A DNA stretch of 5,343 nucleotides from the NCBI GenBank assembly GCA_030607105.1, contig JAUWFF010000127.1, positions 1-5,343 of the forward strand, given 5' to 3'. The position numbers were made by a program, and so were the translations under genes. The notes beneath the pieces were generated by a model. It was not told the DNA's origin. It made no database searches and saw only the letters and a program-made list of their open reading frames with translations. Shown piece after piece: positions 1 to 5,343 of the stretch. Source of the DNA: Filomicrobium sp. (lineage in GTDB: Bacteria; Pseudomonadota; Alphaproteobacteria; Rhizobiales; Hyphomicrobiaceae). Every line of letters begins with the position of its first letter. Position 1 is the first letter of the stretch.

Positions 1-2890
1 GAACGACGGCGCGCGCCTGCCGCACCACCAGCCCGTCTGTGATTGCAAGGCGGTTCGTTGTCAGGTTGATCGTCCCGTTTACGCTATCCAGCAGCGACAG
101 CTCAAAAGCGCGATCGGAGAAGACCGACGGCACCTCCTCAGACAACACGCCGTCCGCGACAGCAAAATCATTGGCCTGCACGGCTGCTTCTGCTTCCGCG
201 ACCTGCAGCGTCGCCTGCTTTTCATCCGGCTGAGATAAGACAGCTGCAAGGATCCTTGGCAGGCTGCTTTCGTTAGCTACGAACTGTCCATCGACATTGC
301 GTCGGCCGCCTTCACCATCAGTAACGATTACCCGTCCACCAACACGAGAGCCGGCAAATTTGACATCCCTTGGGGTGACGACCAGCTTACCGTCCGTCCA
401 GGCAACATCCGCCAGGCCATCGTAATCGAGCTTGCCCACACCAAGCGGAAGCGTAACGCCAGCCAGCTGAACAATCTGCCGCACATCACCCGTTCGCAGC
501 ACCAGCTCACCATCTAGTGACGAGACACCGCTGTCAGCGATTGTGGTCTTTCCATCAAACACGAGGGAAACGGCATTGCTGTCGACCGTCATCAGGCTCA
601 GCAGACCGGACTGCGGAGTGCCAACGGCCTTGACCAGCACGTTGCCTGGATCACCGGCTGTGTTTGCCGCGCCCTCCGATGTCCGTACACCCGCGAGACT
701 AAGAAACAAACGCCCGGTATCCACGGCCTCCGACCGCATAACAAAGTCGACAGGAGCCCCGCGCCAGTCGGCCAATCCTCCATCGATTTTCAATCGCGCA
801 TCGACACTGCCACCGCCAGCGACTCCATCGAAGGTAAAGTCCGCAGCACTCTTGAGACGCCCGCCAAGCTGCATTTGTCCTGCCACCCGTATCGGGGCGA
901 ACGCCGCGAAACGGTCGCGGTCGGCCGGTGTGGCAGCTTCTCCGGCCCATAGGTCTGCGAGCTTCCATGCCGCAGCTTGATCCTCAGCACCAACAACGAA
1001 GTTGATCTTCCCCTCAGGCTGTGCACCGAGTCCTTTGACGGCTCCGTTCAGATCGACGCCAAGCCCTTCAGCCGTCAGCAGTTTGAACCGCTGAATCTGG
1101 ATAGTGCGCCCCTTCACTTTGAATTGCGCATCTACGTCCCTAAGCGTGTTCGTGCCATCAACAAGACGGCCAGCTTTGAGATCCAAAAAGACTTCTCGGC
1201 CCTCATTGTCCAACCAACCATAGAGGCCAGTCTTTCCCTGCGCCTGTGCGGAAGCACCATCCGAATCCGAAGCGGACAATAGCTCGGTGAGAGCAGGTAA
1301 CTCAAGCTTCCCGAGACCAAACCAGCGCGTATCAACTTCGTAGCCTTCGACAATAAGCTCCAATACACGCCGCTTACCGTCATCCCAGTTGATGCTGCCG
1401 CGAATGGGAATTCCGGAAAACTCGGCCACCGCTGACCTCAGCATGACCCGGTTCGTGCCAAGCTGCATCCGCCCCGAAACGGAAAATGGGCCGTCGCTGA
1501 TTGGCGAGGCCAGATCGCTGGACCCCATCCCCCAGTGAATCACACGCGCTGCGCTAACACCGCCCAGGAACAAATCTCCATCAAACACGGGCTGACCGCC
1601 GACCGATTCAACCCGGCCGGAGAAGTTCATTCGCGCACCACCCGGCAACACTGCTCGTAATGTGCGCAGCTCTAGGGGGCCCCTAGAGCGCTCCATCGCC
1701 ACCACAAGCCCCGAAACCGTCTCACCGCCAAGATTGACCTGGTCGACATCAAGCCTCGCCGTAACATCAGTCTCGCCTGGAAAAAGCTCGAGCAAAGCCG
1801 CAATAAGACTGCGCGACATCGGCAGTGGTGCCGCGGCCTTCTTGGCGCGGCTCGCTGCCCCACTCGGATCGCCCGTATTCAACGCCGGTGCCGCGCCATC
1901 AGTGCCGCCCTCGGCCTCGCCATTGGCCAACAGGTCGATATCAAGCCAACGCGAATCAAGAACGACCTCAACCTTGTGCCGCTCCGCCCAAATCGCCGTC
2001 AAAGAACCCGTCACGATCTGCGGCTGTGCAAATTCGTCAAACGAAATTGTCAGTCCATCGAGATTCATGGCCTGACCACTGGCCACTAGCGTTGATCGAG
2101 CCTCGGCAACAAGTGGCTTGTTGCGGTCTTTGCCAGACTCAGCGACCGTCAACCTCGAAATCAAGCTGCCTTCGAGAGATGGACGCTCCCAGAAGCCCTG
2201 CACCTGTCCATCGAATTTGTGATCGTTCGCCCCCCATCCACTGAGATGGGCGGTCAGCCTGAACGCCCCGCTGGCGTCGGCTTCCGTGCTTGCAATCCGC
2301 ACATTTCCCTGTGACCCCTTGAAGGCTGCCCGCCCCCGGAATGCATATGGTCCAGCAAGTGCCGGGGCCGTCAGCTCACCTGTGATTTTCTCGACCCGCG
2401 CGATTTCTCCGCCGCGTTCGATGCTGTAGGAAATGGTGCCGTCCTGGATGGCGACCGAATCGAGTTTGAGACCAGCCGGCACGAATGGCAGCGACTTGAC
2501 ATCCGGCAGGTTTCGCCAGTTGCCATGGCCGTCGCGGTCAGCCGCTAGCGCCAAAACAGGCCGTTCCAGCTCAACCTTGTTGGCCTGCAAAACCCCCTTG
2601 AGAAGGGGTGGCACGGCAAGCCACATTTTGAAACTTTCCGTCTTGAACAGCGGCCCGCCGGCGATTCCGGTTGTATCAGAAATTCTAAGATTCTCGAACA
2701 GCACGTAAGGCGCGGGCAGGAACCGCACATTGACGTTGCCGCCAACCCGCACGCGACGCCCGAGCAGCCGCGTCGCCTCCTCCTCGAACACACCTCTATA
2801 GCTGTTCCAGTCGATAAAGTGTGGTCCAGCGAACAATGCGGCAAAAATCGCGATCAGGAGACCACCAAACCACATCAGGAACGTGTTCAA
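1..2890 (-). CDS. AsmA family protein, inner-membrane-anchored periplasmic protein (3' end beyond window)
   Basis: I translated this frame codon by codon; it is open from the start to the left edge, giving 963 residues with no stop. The TTG start at 2890-2888 lies 5 bases after GGAGG. An in-frame GTG sits directly upstream but only 2 bases from that site, and an in-frame TAA lies 9 codons upstream of the TTG. An ATG at codon 6 is a weaker alternative. Residues 4-22 form one hydrophobic helix, the expected membrane anchor. Residues 25-72 match the AsmA N-terminal signature: FIDWNSYR, then EEEATRLLGRRVRV, then VRFLPAPYVLFENLRISD. The middle is rich in short beta-strand patterns (VDG, FDG, LDG) with an Ala/Gly linker near residues 324-360. 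Residues 924-963 resemble the conserved C-terminal AsmA region (SLLDSVNGTINL, then TDGLVVRQARA). AsmA relatives (AsmA, YhdP, TamB) help maintain the outer membrane and are thought to move phospholipids across the periplasm. That family role is known, but the exact role of this member is not. Family assignment is confident; no specific symbol is justified. Confidence 0.9.
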   Translation of the reverse strand, partial: MNTFLMWFGGLLIAIFAALFAGPHFIDWNSYRGVFEEEATRLLGRRVRVGGNVNVRFLPAPYVLFENLRISDTTGIAGGPLFKTESFKMWLAVPPLLKGVLQANKVELERPVLALAADRDGHGNWRNLPDVKSLPFVPAGLKLDSVAIQDGTISYSIERGGEIARVEKITGELTAPALAGPYAFRGRAAFKGSQGNVRIASTEADASGAFRLTAHLSGWGANDHKFDGQVQGFWERPSLEGSLISRLTVAESGKDRNKPLVAEARSTLVASGQAMNLDGLTISFDEFAQPQIVTGSLTAIWAERHKVEVVLDSRWLDIDLLANGEAEGGTDGAAPALNTGDPSGAASRAKKAAAPLPMSRSLIAALLELFPGETDVTARLDVDQVNLGGETVSGLVVAMERSRGPLELRTLRAVLPGGARMNFSGRVESVGGQPVFDGDLFLGGVSAARVIHWGMGSSDLASPISDGPFSVSGRMQLGTNRVMLRSAVAEFSGIPIRGSINWDDGKRRVLELIVEGYEVDTRWFGLGKLELPALTELLSASDSDGASAQAQGKTGLYGWLDNEGREVFLDLKAGRLVDGTNTLRDVDAQFKVKGRTIQIQRFKLLTAEGLGVDLNGAVKGLGAQPEGKINFVVGAEDQAAAWKLADLWAGEAATPADRDRFAAFAPIRVAGQMQLGGRLKSAADFTFDGVAGGGSVDARLKIDGGLADWRGAPVDFVMRSEAVDTGRLFLSLAGVRTSEGAANTAGDPGNVLVKAVGTPQSGLLSLMTVDSNAVSLVFDGKTTIADSGVSSLDGELVLRTGDVRQIVQLAGVTLPLGVGKLDYDGLADVAWTDGKLVVTPRDVKFAGSRVGGRVIVTDGEGGRRNVDGQFVANESSLPRILAAVLSQPDEKQATLQVAEAEAAVQANDFAVADGVLSEEVPSVFSDRAFELSLLDSVNGTINLTTNRLAITDGLVVRQARAVV
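1669..1689. repeat. Perfect inverted repeat (10 + 1 + 10) inside the asmA-like gene
   Basis: The left arm GCTCTAGGGG (1669-1678) and right arm CCCCTAGAGC (1680-1689) are exact reverse complements around a single G at 1679. Each arm carries a CTAG tetranucleotide. The element is translated in frame as part of the AsmA-like protein (residues ERSRGPLELR on the minus strand), so it does not break the gene. No second copy was noticed in this window. It could be a protein-binding dyad, a strong RNA hairpin, a relic of a small palindromic element, or chance. The repeat itself is directly visible; any role is unknown. Confidence 0.85.
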
Positions 2891-2895
2891 CACCG

Positions 2896-2900
2896 CCTCC
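2896..2900 (-). promoter_or_regulatory. Ribosome binding site of the asmA-like gene
   Basis: On the minus strand the sequence is GGAGG followed by CGGTG and then TTG. This near-perfect Shine-Dalgarno site with 5-base spacing favours the TTG at 2890 over the adjacent in-frame GTG at 2893 and over the downstream ATG at codon 6. Confidence 0.7.
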
Positions 2901-2933
2901 AGTCTACATCGCGGTTAGGATACACGAATTCGC

Positions 2934-2970
2934 CTCGAAGGACTTGCTAGGCAAAAACCCTCCTTGCGAG
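2934..2970. repeat. Imperfect nested inverted repeat in the divergent promoter region
   Basis: CTCGAAGG (2934-2941) pairs with CCTTGCGAG (2962-2970), leaving one unpaired G at 2966. Within the intervening 20 bases TTGC (2944-2947) pairs with GCAA (2951-2954) around TAG. The position between two divergent genes suits an operator, but no regulator family is recognised from it. Confidence 0.4.
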
Positions 2971-2982
2971 CAGCCACGCTGC
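2970..2982. repeat. Short inverted repeat GCAGC-CAC-GCTGC
   Basis: Five-base perfect arms with a 3-base spacer directly abut the nested dyad at 2934-2970, sharing the G at 2970. Arms this short are common by chance in GC-rich DNA, so only the clustering with the neighbouring dyads makes it worth recording. Confidence 0.3.
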
Positions 2983-2998
2983 GATGCGCCCCAGTCTT

Positions 2999-3008
2999 AG
3001 GACGTCCT
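2999..3008. repeat. 10-bp perfect palindrome AGGACGTCCT
   Basis: AGGACGTCCT is its own reverse complement and lies about 95 bases upstream of the clc start. Symmetry does not extend further outward. It could be half of a regulator site or chance. Confidence 0.35.
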
Positions 3009-3092
3009 CTTCATGCTCCCTCTTCGTTCTCCTTATCGCACAACAAGGTCAGGAATGGGACCGCCTTTTTGTTGCACTGCATGAACGCGCCT

Positions 3093-3098
3093 AAAAGG
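3093..3098 (+). promoter_or_regulatory. Ribosome binding site of the clc gene
   Basis: AAAAGG ends 5 bases before the GTG at 3104. This supports the GTG start over the in-frame ATG at 3176 (residue 25), which is preceded by GCGAATAGAC with no clear Shine-Dalgarno match. Confidence 0.5.
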
Positions 3099-3103
3099 CT
3101 ACA

Positions 3104-4897
3104 GTGTCCGATGATGAAGTGGCAACGGAGCGTCCTGTTTGCGCGGGTCACACCGACATCGGTTTGCGAATAGACATGCAAAAAAACAATAAGGCAGCTT
3201 CTGTGCACGGAAAGTCGCCCACCGAGGAAGGCGCTGACGACGCACGGCGCCCGTTTCGCGCTGCTATCGCAGACCTTTTCAAGCGGTCCCGGCAGTTCGT
3301 GAATACCCGTTTCATTGTCAACGTTCGTGATTTTCTGGCCGAACGCCAACCTCTCGTGTGGCTTTTGGCGTTGTTTATCGGAGTCGCGGTTGGCTACGCG
3401 GCGCTGGCGTTCCGCTGGCTGATCGGCATCATCCAACTGCCATGGTTGGGAACACAAACCGAGCGGGTGGCAAGCGCCGCCGCCCAACTCCCATTTTGGC
3501 AAGTATTGCTGGCGCCAGCCATCGGCGGGCTCATTGTGGGCTTTCTACTCGAGCACTACATGCCCGGTCGGCGCGCTCACGGGGTCGCCGACGTGATCGA
3601 GGCCCGCGCTTTGCATAACTCGCACATTGATCCCAAGACCGGCCTATTTAGCGCCCTCCTATCGGCAATTTCCATCGGATCCGGTGCCAGCGTCGGCCGC
3701 GAAGGACCGATCGTGCATCTGGGCGCGACCTTCTCGGCCATGATCGAGGACCGCTTCAAGCTTTCCCCCGGTGCCCGCCGCACTTTGCTGTCCTGTGGCG
3801 TCGCCGCCGCCGTTTCCGCCTCTTTCAACGCCCCGATTGCCGGTGTTCTTTTCGCGCACGAAGTCATCCTCACCCACTACGCCTTCCGCGCCCTAGTTCC
3901 TACCGTGATCGCTAGCGTCATTGCCGCCGTTATCGCACGCGTCCACCTTGGCAACTCGGTCACTTTCTTGATCCCGGATTACTCCATCACATCTTATTGG
4001 GAGTTCCCCGCCTTCGCGCTCCTTGGACTGACCTGCGCGGTAGTCGCCATAATCTTCGAAATCGCACTGATGGCCACCGACCGAGTCTCTTGGCGCATCG
4101 AGATGCCGCTGTGGCTGCGCACCGGTCTCGGAGGACTGATGGTCGGTGCCATAGCGGTATTCTTCCCGCAGGTTCTGGGAGTTGGCTACGACGCCACCAA
4201 CGACGCCTTGCAGCGCGAGCTTCCTTTGCTGCTGTTAATTTCGCTTATAATCGCCAAAACAGCCGCGACCGCAATATCGCTGGCCTGCCGTTTCGCCGGG
4301 GGTATATTCTCGCCATCCCTCTATCTGGGTGCGATGACCGGATCGGCGTTTGGCCTCATAGCAACGTCGGCTTTCCCGGAAGCGGGCTCAAGCCAGGGGT
4401 TGTACGCCATACTCGGCATGGGTGCAGTGGCCGCCAGCGTGCTCGGCGCTCCATTGTCGACGACAATGATCGTGTTCGAGCTGACGGGCGGCTACACGAT
4501 GACGATTGCACTTTTGTTGACGGTGTCCATCGCGGTCGGCGTGACACAGGCCTTCCTCGGCCATTCCCTCTTCTACTGGCAGCTCGGCAGGCGCGGCTTG
4601 TTCTTGCAAGAGGGCCCCCACAAATCAATCCAGCGCCGGCTCCATGTCGATGATTTCTTCACACCCGTCGACCCCGACGCCGAGGCCCAAAATGTCCAAG
4701 ACAAGGATACTCCATGGCTTATGGCCACCGACACCCTGGAACGGGCACTGCGCGAGTTCGACCGTTGCGGACAGCCTCGCATCGTTGTCGTATCAGCCAC
4801 CGATCCGACACGCATCGTCGGTTACGCCGACCGTCTCAGCGCCCTCAATCTCTTCAATAAAGCGCTGATCGACGCCGCCGTCGAGGAACATCGCTGA
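3104..4897 (+). CDS. ClC-family chloride channel or Cl-/H+ antiporter with C-terminal CBS-like domain
   Basis: This complete 597-residue integral membrane protein is expected to move chloride or a related anion across the inner membrane. It begins with GTG after AAAAGG. Residues 1-80 are hydrophilic and probably cytoplasmic. Residues 84-485 contain about ten or more hydrophobic helices with the ClC landmarks: HGVADVIEA (159-167, at the GSGIP position), GREGPIVH (198-205, with gating glutamate E200), SFNAPIAGVLFAHE (240-253), GGIFSPSLYLGA (399-410), GAPLSTTMIVFELTGGY (448-464), and SLFYWQLGRRG (488-498), whose Y491 would be the anion-coordinating tyrosine. Residues 515-590 resemble one CBS unit (VDDFFTPV, then TDTLERALREFDR, then IVGYADRLSALNLFNKAL), a regulatory module that often binds nucleotides. 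E253 matches E. coli ClcA E202, while the next position, the internal proton glutamate E203, is valine (V254), so coupling to protons is uncertain. The gene diverges from the asmA-like gene and converges with the small membrane-protein gene. Family assignment is very secure; channel versus antiporter is not decided. Confidence 0.96.
   Translation: MSDDEVATERPVCAGHTDIGLRIDMQKNNKAASVHGKSPTEEGADDARRPFRAAIADLFKRSRQFVNTRFIVNVRDFLAERQPLVWLLALFIGVAVGYAALAFRWLIGIIQLPWLGTQTERVASAAAQLPFWQVLLAPAIGGLIVGFLLEHYMPGRRAHGVADVIEARALHNSHIDPKTGLFSALLSAISIGSGASVGREGPIVHLGATFSAMIEDRFKLSPGARRTLLSCGVAAAVSASFNAPIAGVLFAHEVILTHYAFRALVPTVIASVIAAVIARVHLGNSVTFLIPDYSITSYWEFPAFALLGLTCAVVAIIFEIALMATDRVSWRIEMPLWLRTGLGGLMVGAIAVFFPQVLGVGYDATNDALQRELPLLLLISLIIAKTAATAISLACRFAGGIFSPSLYLGAMTGSAFGLIATSAFPEAGSSQGLYAILGMGAVAASVLGAPLSTTMIVFELTGGYTMTIALLLTVSIAVGVTQAFLGHSLFYWQLGRRGLFLQEGPHKSIQRRLHVDDFFTPVDPDAEAQNVQDKDTPWLMATDTLERALREFDRCGQPRIVVVSATDPTRIVGYADRLSALNLFNKALIDAAVEEHR
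4869..4884. repeat. 6-bp perfect stem with CCGC loop at the 3' end of clc
   Basis: TCGACG (4869-4874) and CGTCGA (4879-4884) are exact reverse complements around CCGC. It lies inside the last codons of clc and just beyond the stop of the converging gene. No T-run follows on either strand, so it does not qualify as an intrinsic terminator, though it is the only stem seen near this convergent junction. Confidence 0.3.
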
Positions 4898-4907
4898 GAA
4901 CCGCAGC

Positions 4908-5309
4908 TTACATCGTACCGCGCTGACTGGCGTAGGGTTTCTGCTCCGCATTGTTGATGCCAAGCCAGCCTGTTGCAAGTGAATCTATGACGGCACCGGC
5001 CCCGGGCACGAGAAACCAATATTGCAGCTGATCAGTGGCGATCACGAACCCTCCGAAACCTGAAAAAACAGCGGCCATCATGGTGCGAATCGCGGCATCC
5101 CATTGCAGCGACAGAACGACGGTTGCCCGGTTCGTCACGGCAATAAATCCAGAGACCAGCCAAACTACCGAAAGCACGACCATGACCAGCAGCCAATGAT
5201 AGACATCTTGTGGAACCGACCACTCGGTGACCGAAGCTCGGAGACATTTCGCCGGTTCGAACAGCGCTCCCGCGGCATTAGCCTCTGCCGCCAGAAGGTG
5301 CGGAAACAT
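4908..5309 (-). CDS. Predicted small membrane protein of unknown function (N-terminus uncertain)
   Basis: From the ATG at 5309 this frame gives 133 residues ending in SQRGTM and TAA. I do not recognise the family. Residues 38-59 (WLLVMVVLSVVWLVSGFIAVTN region) form a clear transmembrane helix, and residues 75-93 and 97-117 form a second hydrophobic, glycine- and alanine-rich stretch that could hold one or two more. The tail (118-133) is polar. The frame stays open upstream of the ATG to the window edge (ESRHTGIVGIW precedes it), and the sequence before the ATG has no good Shine-Dalgarno site, so the real start may lie outside the window and the segment GIVGIWMFPHLLAAEANA could belong to a signal peptide or further helix. 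Its stop lies 10 bases from the clc stop on the opposite strand. It is probably real because of its hydrophobic pattern, sensible codon use and the absence of a rival plus-strand frame. Confidence 0.6.
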   Translation of the reverse strand: MFPHLLAAEANAAGALFEPAKCLRASVTEWSVPQDVYHWLLVMVVLSVVWLVSGFIAVTNRATVVLSLQWDAAIRTMMAAVFSGFGGFVIATDQLQYWFLVPGAGAVIDSLATGWLGINNAEQKPYASQRGTM

Positions 5310-5343
5310 CCATATACCAACTATCCCAGTATGCCGACTTTCG

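Larger units (their letters stand above)
2891..3103. other. Divergent intergenic region between the asmA-like and clc genes
   Basis: This stretch of about 210 bases must hold the promoters of both flanking genes. I found no clear pair of -35 and -10 boxes on either strand. TTGCAC at 3072-3077 could be a -35 box for the clc gene, but nothing good lies 16-18 bases downstream; TATCCT on the minus strand near 2920 lacks a matching -35. The region holds an imperfect nested dyad (2934-2970), a short hairpin sequence (2970-2982) and a 10-bp perfect palindrome (2999-3008). A possible plus-strand frame over 2964-3173 overlaps the clc start and looks non-coding. Confidence 0.6.

Noticed and set aside
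543..980. Plus-strand frame of 145 codons
   Set aside because: It lies wholly antisense to the continuous 963-codon AsmA-like frame. Its product is rich in Ser, Arg and Pro with no recognisable domain, as expected of a shadow frame in GC-rich DNA.
1662..2244. Overlapping plus-strand frames of 137 and 139 codons
   Set aside because: They are antisense to the AsmA-like gene, have low-complexity composition, overlap each other in different frames and show no family motif.
2545..2844. Minus-strand frame of 99 codons
   Set aside because: It is out of frame with, and inside, the N-terminal part of the AsmA-like gene, whose own frame shows clear family motifs; the Cys/Arg-rich product looks non-coding.
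3072..3100. Possible sigma-70 promoter for clc starting at TTGCAC
   Set aside because: No acceptable -10 hexamer lies at 16-18 bases spacing, so the match is too weak to annotate.
2964..3173. Plus-strand frame of 69 codons overlapping the clc start
   Set aside because: It overlaps the well-supported clc start by about 70 bases in another frame, has a non-ATG start and no recognisable product; a regulatory leader peptide cannot be excluded but nothing supports one.
3011..3502. Minus-strand frame of 163 codons crossing the intergenic region and the clc 5' end
   Set aside because: It is mostly antisense to the N-terminal part of the ClC gene and has no recognised domain or convincing protein character.
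3997..4653. Plus-strand frame of 218 codons inside clc
   Set aside because: It is fully inside the ClC gene in another frame, and the Arg-rich product is a typical GC-rich shadow.

Overview
The window looks like ordinary chromosomal DNA from a GC-rich Gram-negative bacterium, most likely an alphaproteobacterium and possibly of the Hyphomicrobiales (Rhizobiales) type. This rests on the GC-rich third codon positions, the non-ATG starts, and the style of the large AsmA-family envelope protein. It is inference from protein character, not a taxonomic match. No RNA gene, insertion sequence, integrase, CRISPR array, phage gene or toxin-antitoxin pair was seen.

Layout: (1) Positions 1-2890, minus strand, hold one continuous open frame of 963 codons. 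It starts at a TTG with a strong GGAGG ribosome binding site and runs off the left edge. It encodes an AsmA-family inner-membrane-anchored periplasmic protein whose C-terminus is missing from the window. (2) Positions 2891-3103 are a divergent intergenic region with several small inverted repeats but no convincing promoter. (3) Positions 3104-4897, plus strand, encode a complete 597-residue ClC-family chloride channel or chloride/proton antiporter with one C-terminal CBS-like unit. (4) Positions 4908-5309, minus strand, encode a small predicted membrane protein of unknown function. It converges tail-to-tail with the ClC gene, with only 10 bases between the stop codons. Its frame stays open to the right edge, so the N-terminus may be incomplete.

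All three genes appear to encode membrane or envelope proteins, but they are in divergent and convergent orientation, so they do not form an operon and no joint pathway is evident. The points most worth a second look are a perfect 10+1+10 inverted repeat inside the asmA-like coding sequence, the non-canonical ion-pathway residues of the ClC protein, and the unrecognised membrane protein at the right. I found no convincing sign of a new multi-gene system here.
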